26,132 nt of DNA from positions 15,653-41,784 of the forward strand of contig DLJQ01000014.1 of assembly GCA_002484335.1 (NCBI GenBank), read 5' to 3'. The DNA comes from Flavobacteriales bacterium UBA7612 (lineage in GTDB: Bacteria; Bacteroidota; Bacteroidia; Flavobacteriales; Weeksellaceae). The notes beneath the pieces are model-generated. The model searched no databases and was not told the origin of the DNA. It saw nothing but the letters and a program-made list of their open reading frames with translations. Shown here one piece after another: positions 6,832-14,492 of the stretch. Position numbers and translations under genes: made by a program. Numbering within the stretch: the first letter of the stretch is position 1; each line of letters opens with the position of its first letter.

Positions 6832-7950
6832 TTGAAAATTTTATCAGCAGTTCTAAATAATATAGAAAACGATCAGCGTTTAAATAAGGTTTGTAATTCT
6901 TTATTAAAATTTGGATACAATGTAGAATTAATTGGTGCTACTTTATACAGCAAACCAATTTTAGACAAACCTTATAAAACATATTTGATTGATATGCAGA
7001 ATCAATCAACATTTAAAAAATATGTTGAATTTAATTGGAAATTATTTTTTATACTTTTAAAAAAAGTTGATCATGATACAATTCTTCTAGCTAATGATTT
7101 AGATAGCCTATTACCTTTTTATGTTGTTAGTAAATTAAAAGGAAATACTCTAGTATTTGATAGTCACGAAATTTATTCTGAATTACCATCATTATATGAC
7201 CGTCCTAAAACTAAAAAATTTTGGAAGTTTTTAGAAAAATTGTTACTCCCAAAAATTAAACATTTTTATACAGTAAGTGACGGTTATGCAACTTGGTTTA
7301 ATAAACAATACAATGTGAAACCTATTGTAATAAGAAATGTTCCCAATAAAATAGTGTTCGAAAATAGATTTTCAATAGATTTTGAATTACCTAAGAATCC
7401 TAATAACCATAAAATTTTACTTTATCAAGGAGCTATTAACCCTAGTAGAGGTATTAATAAAATGATTGAAGCTTTTGTTCATGTAAAAAATTGTCAATTT
7501 TGGATTGCAGGTGATGGACCTAAAAAAGAGGAATATGAGAAATTAGTAAAAAAACTAAACCTTACAGATTGTATCTATTTTTTAGGAAATATACCTCCTA
7601 AAACTTTAAAAACAATAACACCTCTTGCTGATGTAGGAATGAGTCTAGAAGAAGATTTTGGATTAAGCTATCGTTATGCCTTACCTAATAAACTATTTGA
7701 TTTTATACAAGCGAAAGTTCCTGTACTCGCAACTCATTTACCTGAAATAAAAAAAACAGTTCTCGATTACAACATTGGTAAAGTTATCAACAATCATACT
7801 CCAGAACATCTTGCTAAAAAATTACAAGAATTATTAAATGAAGGTAAAGAAAGTTATAAAGAAAAATTAACTTTTGCTGCAAATGAACTTTGTTGGGAAA
7901 ATGAAGAAATTAGATTAAAATCTATTTTTGACAAATTTGAAAATAATTAG
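6832..7950 (+). CDS. GT4-type glycosyltransferase (TTG start)
   Basis: This 372-residue protein has the GT-B fold pattern of family GT4. The N-terminal half begins KILSAVLNNIENDQRLNKVC and has DSHEIYSELP near residue 105. The C-terminal nucleotide-sugar domain has YQGAINPSRGINKMIEAF (about 200-217), WIAGDGPKKEEYEKL and the late LPNKLFDFIQAKVPVLAT. It probably transfers a sugar from a nucleotide sugar in capsule, O-antigen or exopolysaccharide synthesis; donor and acceptor are not readable. The start is TTG at 6832: no ATG lies between the upstream stop and the conserved N-terminus. Its stop overlaps the stop of the convergent gene by 4 bp, with no terminator between. Confidence 0.85.
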   Translation: MKILSAVLNNIENDQRLNKVCNSLLKFGYNVELIGATLYSKPILDKPYKTYLIDMQNQSTFKKYVEFNWKLFFILLKKVDHDTILLANDLDSLLPFYVVSKLKGNTLVFDSHEIYSELPSLYDRPKTKKFWKFLEKLLLPKIKHFYTVSDGYATWFNKQYNVKPIVIRNVPNKIVFENRFSIDFELPKNPNNHKILLYQGAINPSRGINKMIEAFVHVKNCQFWIAGDGPKKEEYEKLVKKLNLTDCIYFLGNIPPKTLKTITPLADVGMSLEEDFGLSYRYALPNKLFDFIQAKVPVLATHLPEIKKTVLDYNIGKVINNHTPEHLAKKLQELLNEGKESYKEKLTFAANELCWENEEIRLKSIFDKFENN

Positions 7951-9062
7951 CTAAAAATTTGTTTTAAAATTTTTTCTGCATTCAATTGATTATTTAAATA
8001 ATACTCAAGAGTATTAACATACTCATCTGAAGCTATGAAAGGTTGATTTTTAAATTTATTAATAGCTTTAATTAATTCAGATTTATCAGAAACCTTAATA
8101 CATAGATTACTAATTAATTTATCATCTATCACATTTTTATTAATTATTGAAAAACGACTATTAAATAAAGCATTAATTATTTTTAGTTTAGTCCCAGATT
8201 CTTGAAAAGACCAAGAAATATTAATATGTGCATTTTCAAAAAGGTCTTTCAAATGATCAAAATCTTTCAACTTAATAAATTTTATATGTTTAAAATTTTG
8301 TATTTTAGACTTGACCCAATCCTCTCTAGTACTTGACGCAATAACAAATGGATAATCAATTTCTTTAAAAACATCAATTAAAAAACTTACAACTTTACGA
8401 TTATCTGAGGTTCTTAAATCTCCATGATACAATGCAAATTTACCTTTCTCACTCAATAATTGAAATGATTTATTCCCATGAAAAACAGGAATAAATTTTC
8501 CTTTATTAAATTTTTTTTGAGTGTAATTTTGTTCAAATTTAGAAAGTGTAAAAACTTCATCAAATTGATAAATTATCTTCTCGTAATCAATATACTTTTT
8601 AGCTTCAATATAATATAACGCTTTTTTTATTATATTCTTTTCACTTCTAGCTAAGCCAAAAAAATAATTTTGCTCTACATTATGTAATCTTAAATACTTT
8701 GGGTAATCATCTAAATTATATTTATTTAATACAAAAGTCGTCTTCAAACTTTCAAAAAAGATAGGAGCTTTTAAACTTTTGATCCTTTCATAAAATAGTT
8801 TACCATCTCTTGATCTTACAGATAAAGGGTATCTTTGAAGAAGATAATATGACTTTTGATTTATTTTATAAAAATAAACATTTTTAGCATATTTTTTAAA
8901 AATATCAATATTACGTTCCTTAAAACCAAATAAGTGTAAATCAATTTCAATTTCAAAATTACTAAATGCTTTTAACTTGTAAAAAACATCTATTATTCCA
9001 CCATAATTAGGAGGATAAGGGACATCCATACTAACAAAATGTAGAGACTTACCTTTATCCAT
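7947..9062 (-). CDS. Glycosyltransferase, GT4-like
   Basis: This 371-residue protein begins with a glycosyltransferase-type N-terminus (LHFVSMDVPYPPNYGGIIDVFYKLKAF) in which the GG loop is typical of GT4 donors and acceptors. Its C-terminal half has LYHGDLRTSDNRKVVSFLIDVF (about 210-231) and a degenerate ESGTKLKIINALFN segment in place of the usual E-x7-E motif. It is more diverged than the neighbouring glycosyltransferase, and by eye is very rich in A/T codons, as often seen in exchanged polysaccharide genes. It lies 65 bp downstream of ftsE on the same strand. Sugar specificity is unknown. Confidence 0.72.
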   Translation of the reverse strand: MDKGKSLHFVSMDVPYPPNYGGIIDVFYKLKAFSNFEIEIDLHLFGFKERNIDIFKKYAKNVYFYKINQKSYYLLQRYPLSVRSRDGKLFYERIKSLKAPIFFESLKTTFVLNKYNLDDYPKYLRLHNVEQNYFFGLARSEKNIIKKALYYIEAKKYIDYEKIIYQFDEVFTLSKFEQNYTQKKFNKGKFIPVFHGNKSFQLLSEKGKFALYHGDLRTSDNRKVVSFLIDVFKEIDYPFVIASSTREDWVKSKIQNFKHIKFIKLKDFDHLKDLFENAHINISWSFQESGTKLKIINALFNSRFSIINKNVIDDKLISNLCIKVSDKSELIKAINKFKNQPFIASDEYVNTLEYYLNNQLNAEKILKQIFS

Positions 9063-9127
9063 ATTATATTATTGGTGTATTTTTTTGTAAAAAATAATTC
9101 ATCAAGAAATTACAATAAATCATTTAC

Positions 9128-9820
9128 TTATTCAGTAATAGCTTCTGTTACTTCAAATAATCTAGCATCTTCACAGCGAACTTTTCTTGCTGGATAACGA
9201 CGAATAATATCATAATCATGTGTAGCCATAAGTACGGCACAATTATTTTGTTTAGATACAGATAATAATAAATCCATAATATCATTTGAAGTTTCTGGAT
9301 CTAAATTTCCTGTTGGTTCATCGGCTAAAATTAATTCAGGATGATTTAATAATGCTCGTGCTATTGAAACACGCTGTTGTTCACCTCCAGATAGCCTAAA
9401 AGGCATCATTTTCTTTTTAGATAACATACCAACTGAATCTAAAACCTCATCTATACGTTGACTAATTAAACTTTTATCTTTCCAACCAGTAGCTTTTAAA
9501 ACAAAAATTAAATTCTGCTCTACAGTTCTATCTGTTAATAATTGAAAATCTTGAAAAACAATTCCTAAATGCCTTCTTAAATCAGGTATTTTACTTGTTT
9601 TTAATGACTTTAAATCCATTCCAACAACAGAACCATTTCCAGACTGCAATGGTAAATCACCATAAAGTACTTTCAATAAACTACTTTTTCCACTTCCTGT
9701 TTTTCCTATTAGATAAACAAACTCTCCCTTACCTAATGTAAAATTCACATCAGATAATACTAAGTGACTTCTTTGAAAAATAGATGATTGATTTAACTCT
9801 ATTACATTTTTAGCTTCCAT
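9128..9820 (-). CDS. ftsE: Cell-division ABC transporter ATP-binding protein FtsE
   Basis: FtsE is the ATPase that, with membrane partner FtsX, links septal peptidoglycan hydrolases to cell division. The 230-residue protein has Walker A GKTGSGKSS (39-47), Q-loop FQDFQLL, signature LSGGEQQR, Walker B LILADEP followed by TGNLDPETS, and the H-loop ATHDYDII. The spacing and the FVYLIGKTGSGKSSLLK and ARALLNHPELILADEPTGNLD segments are typical of FtsE. No ftsX is adjacent: the next gene downstream is a glycosyltransferase. A LolD-like exporter ATPase is the main alternative. Confidence 0.85.
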   Translation of the reverse strand: MEAKNVIELNQSSIFQRSHLVLSDVNFTLGKGEFVYLIGKTGSGKSSLLKVLYGDLPLQSGNGSVVGMDLKSLKTSKIPDLRRHLGIVFQDFQLLTDRTVEQNLIFVLKATGWKDKSLISQRIDEVLDSVGMLSKKKMMPFRLSGGEQQRVSIARALLNHPELILADEPTGNLDPETSNDIMDLLLSVSKQNNCAVLMATHDYDIIRRYPARKVRCEDARLFEVTEAITE

Positions 9821-9840
9821 ACTTTTTACAATCTTTAAAA

Positions 9841-9848
9841 CAAATGTA
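9841..9848 (-). promoter_or_regulatory. -7 promoter element of ftsE
   Basis: The minus strand reads TACATTTG, an exact TAnnTTTG match 20 bp upstream of the ftsE ATG. It abuts the T-tract of the rpmH terminator, so ftsE seems to restart transcription immediately after rpmH ends. Confidence 0.6.
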
Positions 9849-9889
9849 AAAAAAAAAGCTTGAAAGAAATACCTTCAAGCTTATTTTTT
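9848..9889 (-). terminator. Terminator downstream of rpmH
   Basis: Stem AAGCTTGAA (9856-9864) pairs with TTCAAGCTT (9874-9882) across a 9-nt loop. On the minus strand it is followed by a long T run (complement of 9848-9857). It lies 15 bp after the rpmH stop codon. Confidence 0.85.
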
Positions 9890-9903
9890 ATGAATTGTAG
9901 CGA

Positions 9904-10062
9904 TTATCTTTTAGCTCTTACTTCACTAACAGTTAATGCTTTTCTTCCTTTTTTTCTACGAGCCGCTAATACTTTACGACCGTTTTTAGAAGCCATACGC
10001 TCACGGAATCCGTGTTTGTTTCTTTTCTTTCTGTTACTTGGTTGAAATGTTCTTTTACTCAT
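9904..10062 (-). CDS. rpmH: 50S ribosomal protein L34
   Basis: This 52-residue, strongly basic protein reads MSKRTFQPSNRKKRNKHGF at its start, continues RERMASKNGRKVLAARRKKGR and ends TVSEVRAKR. This is the L34 signature (KRTxQPS, KHGFRxRM, NGRxVLxxRRxKGR). L34 is a small protein of the large ribosomal subunit. The ATG is the complement of 10060-10062 and the stop is TAA at 9906-9904. The gene is monocistronic: a perfect -7 box lies at 10100-10107 and a strong terminator follows. It is away from dnaA/rnpA here, unlike in many bacteria. A small frame on the other strand over this region is only its shadow. Confidence 0.97.
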   Translation of the reverse strand: MSKRTFQPSNRKKRNKHGFRERMASKNGRKVLAARRKKGRKALTVSEVRAKR

Positions 10063-10099
10063 CTTTACTAAGTTTCTAATCCATTACTCGAATGGGTTG

Positions 10100-10128
10100 C
10101 AAATATACAGTTAATATTATTAATTCAA
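10100..10128 (-). promoter_or_regulatory. rpmH promoter (-7 and -33)
   Basis: On the minus strand, TATATTTG (10107-10100) is a perfect -7 box and TTG (10128-10126) lies 18 bp upstream as the -33 element. This matches the Bacteroidota TTG-N17-23-TAnnTTTG arrangement. The leader would be about 32 nt. Confidence 0.75.
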
Positions 10129-10143
10129 AAATCAAAATTGATA

Positions 10144-10204
10144 GAAAATTACAAAAAAAATGAATTAATAGTAAACCGCGTCCGTTCTACAATTTGTAAT
10201 TTTC
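10144..10204 (-). other. Structured segment: candidate small RNA or rpmH upstream leader
   Basis: Reading on the minus strand from 10204, GAAAATTACAAA pairs perfectly with TTTGTAATTTTC at the other end (12-bp arms 10204-10193 and 10155-10144, 37-nt interior). The interior holds a second small hairpin, GTA(G)AAC with GTTTAC around the GC-rich loop GGACGCG, then a run of eight T. A -7 box 6 bp upstream would start transcription at the first base of the outer stem. No open reading frame is present. The rest of the 365-bp gap between rpmH and gyrA is AT-rich and shows only promoters. Confidence 0.4.
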
Positions 10205-10210
10205 GAAGTG

Positions 10211-10240
10211 CAAATATAAAAACTTTTTTTTGTTAAACAA
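10211..10240 (-). promoter_or_regulatory. Second minus-strand promoter upstream of rpmH
   Basis: TATATTTG (10218-10211, minus strand) is a perfect -7 box and TTG (10240-10238) lies 19 bp further upstream. It could drive a longer rpmH transcript or a separate small RNA starting near 10204. Confidence 0.6.
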
Positions 10241-10397
10241 GACAAAACTAAAACAATAACATTAAAATTTATCAACATTTTTTATTTAGTAGGTATTAAA
10301 TATAAAACATTTTGAAAATAGGTAGAAAATCATATTAAAACTTTCATAAAACATCAAATATCTTAGATTTATCCCTATTTTTTAAGGTTAAAATTTG

Positions 10398-10405
10398 TAT
10401 ATTAG
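10398..10405 (+). promoter_or_regulatory. Possible -7 element of gyrA
   Basis: TATATTAG matches TAnnTTTG at all but one fixed base and lies 22 bp before the ATG at 10428, giving a leader of about 17 nt. No good -33 element was found. Confidence 0.35.
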
Positions 10406-10427
10406 CAACCTTATATATCAAAACAAT

Positions 10428-13001
10428 ATGACTGAAGGAGAAAGACTAATCCCAATTAACATTGAGGATGAAATGAAATCCGCTTACATTGATTATTCAA
10501 TGTCGGTAATCGTATCTCGTGCGCTTCCGGATGTGCGTGATGGTTTAAAGCCTGTACACCGTAGAGTATTATTCGGAATGTATGAACTAGGTGTTTTTTC
10601 TAACCGCTCTTTTAAGAAATCTGCTCGTATCGTAGGAGAAGTATTAGGTAAATTCCATCCACATGGTGACAGTTCTGTTTATGACACAATGGTACGTATG
10701 GCTCAACCTTGGTCTTTACGTTACTTATTGGTTGATGGACAAGGTAATTATGGTTCTGTTGATGGAGATCCACCTGCTGCAATGCGTTACACTGAAGCTA
10801 GACTTCAAAAAATATCAGATGAATTATTAGCAGATTTAGACAAAGAAACAGTTGATTTTCAATTAAACTTTGATGATACTATACAAGAACCTACTGTCCT
10901 ACCTACCCGTGTTCCTAATTTATTAGTAAATGGGGCTTCTGGTATTGCTGTTGGTATGGCTACAAATATGGCTCCTCACAATCTAACAGAAGTTATTGAT
11001 GGTACTATTGCATTTATCAAAAATCGTGAAATCATGATTGATGAATTAATGCAACACATCAAAGCACCTGACTTCCCTACAGGAGGTACAATATATGGAT
11101 ATGACGGTGTAAAACAAGCTTTTGAAACTGGACGCGGACGTATTGTATTACGCGCAAAAACAAATTTCGAAGAAGTACACGGTCGTGATTGTATCATTGC
11201 TACGGAAATACCTTACCAAGTTAATAAAGCAGATATGATTGCAAAAACTGCTGAATTAGTAAAAGATGGTAAACTTGATGGAATTTCTGAAATTCGTGAC
11301 GAATCTGATCGAAAAGGAATGCGCATCGTTTATGTTCTTAAAATGGATGCTGTTCCTAATGTTGTTCTAAATAAATTATTTAAATATACTCAATTACAAT
11401 CTTCTTTTAGTGTAAATAACATTGCATTGGTAAATGGTAGACCAGAACAATTGAACCTAAAAGATATGATTCATCATTTTGTTGAACATCGTCATGAAGT
11501 TGTAGTTAGACGTACTGAATATGATTTAAGAAAAGCACAAGAAAGAGCTCATATCTTAGAAGGTTACATGAAAGTAATCGGAACACAAGACGATCTGGAT
11601 CGTGCTATAAAAATAATTCGTGAATCTTCCACTCCTGAAGATGCTCGTTCAGGATTAATGACAGCTTTTGATTTATCAGAAATTCAAGCTCGTGCTATTC
11701 TAGAATTACGTTTACGTACATTAACAGGACTTGAGATAGATAAAATCCGTGAAGAATATGATGAAATCATGAAAATGATTAATCATTTAAAAGATATTCT
11801 AGCGAACGAAGAATTACGTATGCAAATTATTGTAGACGAATTATTAGAAGTTCGTAAAAAATATGGTGATGAACGTCGTTCGGATATCAATTACGCTGGC
11901 GGAGATTTAAACATAGAAGATTTAATTCCTGATGAGCAAGTTGTTCTTACAATTTCACACATGGGATACATCAAGCGTACACCACTTTCAGAATACCGCA
12001 AACAATCTCGTGGAGGAGTTGGTAATAGAGCTGCGACAACGAGAGATGAAGATTTCTTAGAATACATCGTTTCTGCATCTAATCATCAATACATGCTATT
12101 CTTTACAGAGAAAGGAAAATGTTATTGGATGAGAGTTTATGAAATCCCTGAAGGTTCTAAAACATCAAAAGGTCGTGCAATTCAGAATTTAATTAATATA
12201 GAATCGGATGATAAAGTAAAAGCTTACATCTTAACACACGATTTAATGAACGAGGAATACGTAAATAATAATTATGTAATCATGGTAACTAAAAAAGGTA
12301 TCATTAAGAAAACTTCTTTAGAAGCTTACTCAAGACCTCGTTCAAATGGTATTAATGCAATTACTATTAAAGAAGACGATACATTATTAGAAGCTTTATT
12401 AACAAATGGTGAAGGTATAATAATGATTGGTTCTAAATATGGTAAAGCAATTCGTTTCTTAGATAATTCTATTCGTCCACTAGGAAGAAACTCTCAAGGT
12501 GTAAAAGCCATTAATATTACTGACCATGCTGACAACGAAGTTGTGGGTATGATTAATATTAATGATACTGAGACCGAAACTGTTTTAGTTGTTTCTGAAC
12601 AAGGATACGGAAAACGTTCTTCTGCAGAAGATTATCGCGAAACTAAACGCGGTGGTAAAGGTGTTACAACTTTAAATATCACAGAAAAAACAGGAAAATT
12701 AATTGCTATAAAAGCTGTAACAGATGAAGATGATTTAATGATTATCAATAAGTCTGGTGTTGCAATCAGAACTGGTTTAGACGAAATCCGTGTGATGGGA
12801 CGCGCTACACAAGGTGTACGATTAATTAACTTGAAGAAAAACGACGAAATTGCAGCTATAGCAAAAGTAGAAGTTGAAGAAGAATTAGAAGATGAGGTGG
12901 AAGTTGATGAAAATGGAAATCCTATCGTTGTAGAAAATTCAAATGAAAACACAGAAAATCAAGCAGAAGAAAATACTGCTGAGGATCCAAATAATGAATA
13001 A
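10428..13001 (+). CDS. gyrA: DNA gyrase subunit A
   Basis: GyrA is the breakage-reunion subunit of the A2B2 enzyme that introduces negative supercoils. The chosen ATG gives 857 residues beginning MTEGERLIPINIEDEMK; a TTG 33 bp upstream would add 11 unconserved residues. Visible features are the winged-helix/tower domain, catalytic Tyr121 (AAMRYTEARL), and the GyrA box as QSRGGVG in the C-terminal pinwheel, with further blade motifs such as KRGGKG. In the quinolone-resistance region (HPHGDSSVYDT), Ser82 and Asp86 correspond to E. coli Ser83 and Asp87 and are the susceptible residues. The last 40 residues are very acidic (Glu/Asp/Asn). The TPR gene starts 3 bp after the stop. Confidence 0.98.
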   Translation: MTEGERLIPINIEDEMKSAYIDYSMSVIVSRALPDVRDGLKPVHRRVLFGMYELGVFSNRSFKKSARIVGEVLGKFHPHGDSSVYDTMVRMAQPWSLRYLLVDGQGNYGSVDGDPPAAMRYTEARLQKISDELLADLDKETVDFQLNFDDTIQEPTVLPTRVPNLLVNGASGIAVGMATNMAPHNLTEVIDGTIAFIKNREIMIDELMQHIKAPDFPTGGTIYGYDGVKQAFETGRGRIVLRAKTNFEEVHGRDCIIATEIPYQVNKADMIAKTAELVKDGKLDGISEIRDESDRKGMRIVYVLKMDAVPNVVLNKLFKYTQLQSSFSVNNIALVNGRPEQLNLKDMIHHFVEHRHEVVVRRTEYDLRKAQERAHILEGYMKVIGTQDDLDRAIKIIRESSTPEDARSGLMTAFDLSEIQARAILELRLRTLTGLEIDKIREEYDEIMKMINHLKDILANEELRMQIIVDELLEVRKKYGDERRSDINYAGGDLNIEDLIPDEQVVLTISHMGYIKRTPLSEYRKQSRGGVGNRAATTRDEDFLEYIVSASNHQYMLFFTEKGKCYWMRVYEIPEGSKTSKGRAIQNLINIESDDKVKAYILTHDLMNEEYVNNNYVIMVTKKGIIKKTSLEAYSRPRSNGINAITIKEDDTLLEALLTNGEGIIMIGSKYGKAIRFLDNSIRPLGRNSQGVKAINITDHADNEVVGMININDTETETVLVVSEQGYGKRSSAEDYRETKRGGKGVTTLNITEKTGKLIAIKAVTDEDDLMIINKSGVAIRTGLDEIRVMGRATQGVRLINLKKNDEIAAIAKVEVEEELEDEVEVDENGNPIVVENSNENTENQAEENTAEDPNNE

Positions 13002-13004
13002 TCC

Positions 13005-14201
13005 ATGAAAAAATTATTATTTAGTTTAAGTTTAGTTTTAGCAATGTCAACATCATTTGCTCAAACAAATACAGAAGAATTAACAACTGACCCTGCTGTA
13101 TTAGCTGAGAAATATAATAAATCAGCTAAAGAAAATTTAGCTAAAGGAGATATTTCTAAAGCGAGTCAAGATTTAGCAAAATTATCTAAATACGAAAATG
13201 GTAAAGTTTGGAAAGTACGTAATAAAGGTACAAAAACTGATGAGTTTTACTATACTCAAGCTGATTTAGACAAAGCAACTGCTAATGGTGATTATGCTAA
13301 AGCAAAAGAAGTAGCTTTACAAGCAAAATACGGTTTTTTATTACAATCTGAAGTTTCAAATACTGCAAATAAAGAACTTGAAGCTGCAAATAAAGCAATG
13401 GAAGCAAAACAGTATACTGATGCTGGAAATAAATTCTTAAATGTATATAATTTAGTTGATGCATTAGGAACAAAAGAAGATATCTACAAATATCAAGCTG
13501 CAATTTGTTTTTACAATGCTAATGAGTTTGATAAATCATTAGCTATTTTAAAAGAATTAGCTGCTAAAAATTTTACAGGAAAATCTGCTAATCAAACAAA
13601 AGATTACAATAGAGATTTATATGTTTTAGCTTTAAATGGTTTATATAATTCAAAAAAATATGATCCTATTGTAGAAGAAGCTACGGCTAAATATCCTAAA
13701 GATGCAGATATTAATACAATTGCAACTGGTATTTATCAAGTTTCAGGAAATAGTGATAAAATGCGTCAACGTATAGAAGAAGCTATAAAAATAAACCCTA
13801 ATGATGGTCAAAACTATTACAATTTAGGTGTTTTATATTTAGATGATCCTACAAAAAATGAAGAGGCTAAAAATATGTTTAAAAAAGCAATTGAGCTTAA
13901 TCCAAAACATGTTGAAGCATACAACAATTTAGTTTTAGTTATTTTACAACCAGACAAAGGAATTGTTGAAACAATGAATAATAATCTAGGAACTTCTAAA
14001 AAAGAAAAAGAAATTTACAATGCTAACGAAGCAAAACGTAAAGCAATTTTTACAGAAGCAATTCCATATTTAGAAAAAATATACGAATTAGATCCTACAA
14101 ACAGAGTTATCATCCGTAACTTAATTCAAGCTAATAAAACTATTGGTGATGATAAAAAAGAAACTTTTTATCGTGATGCTGAAAAAAAATTAGTTAAATA
14201 A
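13005..14201 (+). CDS. Exported tetratricopeptide-repeat protein
   Basis: This 398-residue protein begins with a signal peptide (KKLLFSLSLVLAMSTSFAQ, likely cleaved after residue 19 or 20), so it is probably periplasmic. TPR-type helical pairs are clear near residues 260-305, for example NPNDGQNYYNLGVLYLD followed by AKNMFKKAIELNPKHVEAYNNL. Weaker repeats occur near 130-190. It is rich in Lys and Ala with no catalytic motif, so a scaffold or binding role is likely; its function is unknown. It starts 3 bp after gyrA and shares its transcript, which is odd because one product is a DNA enzyme and the other is exported. Confidence 0.88.
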   Translation: MKKLLFSLSLVLAMSTSFAQTNTEELTTDPAVLAEKYNKSAKENLAKGDISKASQDLAKLSKYENGKVWKVRNKGTKTDEFYYTQADLDKATANGDYAKAKEVALQAKYGFLLQSEVSNTANKELEAANKAMEAKQYTDAGNKFLNVYNLVDALGTKEDIYKYQAAICFYNANEFDKSLAILKELAAKNFTGKSANQTKDYNRDLYVLALNGLYNSKKYDPIVEEATAKYPKDADINTIATGIYQVSGNSDKMRQRIEEAIKINPNDGQNYYNLGVLYLDDPTKNEEAKNMFKKAIELNPKHVEAYNNLVLVILQPDKGIVETMNNNLGTSKKEKEIYNANEAKRKAIFTEAIPYLEKIYELDPTNRVIIRNLIQANKTIGDDKKETFYRDAEKKLVK

Positions 14202-14218
14202 TAAAAAATAACATCTAT

Positions 14219-14258
14219 AAAAAATAGCCTTTTACGAAATTTGTAAAAGGCTATTTTT
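14219..14258 (+). terminator. Terminator of gyrA-TPR operon
   Basis: An 11-bp perfect stem TAGCCTTTTAC (14225-14235) pairs with GTAAAAGGCTA (14243-14253), with a 7-nt loop and a T-tract 14254-14258. It lies 17 bp after the TPR stop codon. Confidence 0.9.
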
Positions 14259-14297
14259 AGTATTTATATAATCTAAATATTATTTTTAATCTAGAAT

Positions 14298-14390
14298 TTG
14301 TAATATTAATTGAAGCGGCATCCTTTTTTTGATTGGATACATTTCGACATTCGACCAATCATCAATAAAAAAGATTTTGAACAGAAAAAT
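14298..14390 (+). repeat. Dispersed intergenic repeat, copy B (degenerate)
   Basis: TTGAAGCGGCATCC is followed by TTTTTTTGATTG (14324-14335), a 27-nt loop, CAATAAAAAA (14363-14372) and GATTTTGAAC. The layout is that of copy A, but the second arm has lost a base, the leading GCGATTG is altered and the 3' part no longer aligns. It occupies much of the 291-bp gap between the TPR and cupin genes; the remainder shows nothing I recognise. Confidence 0.7.
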
Positions 14391-14492
14391 ACACCTCAAA
14401 GAGTTTAACCAAATAATATATTAGTGATAAAATTATATTATCTATCATAATATTAGTATTTTAGTAAATATCAAACAATTAAAAATGTTTTA

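Noticed and set aside
9860..10045. Plus-strand open frame of 61 codons between ftsE and gyrA
   Set aside because: It is antisense to rpmH, whose protein is unmistakable; the plus-strand product resembles nothing.
10395..10427. TTG start adding 11 residues to GyrA
   Set aside because: Residues before MTEGERLIP are not GyrA-like and the stretch overlaps the likely promoter.
12632..12952. Minus-strand open frame of 106 codons inside gyrA
   Set aside because: Ser/Phe/Ile-rich shadow of the acidic gyrA C-terminus; gyrA is certain here.
10428..13001. Quinolone-resistance mutation in gyrA
   Set aside because: Ser82 and Asp86 are the susceptible residues at the two main positions.
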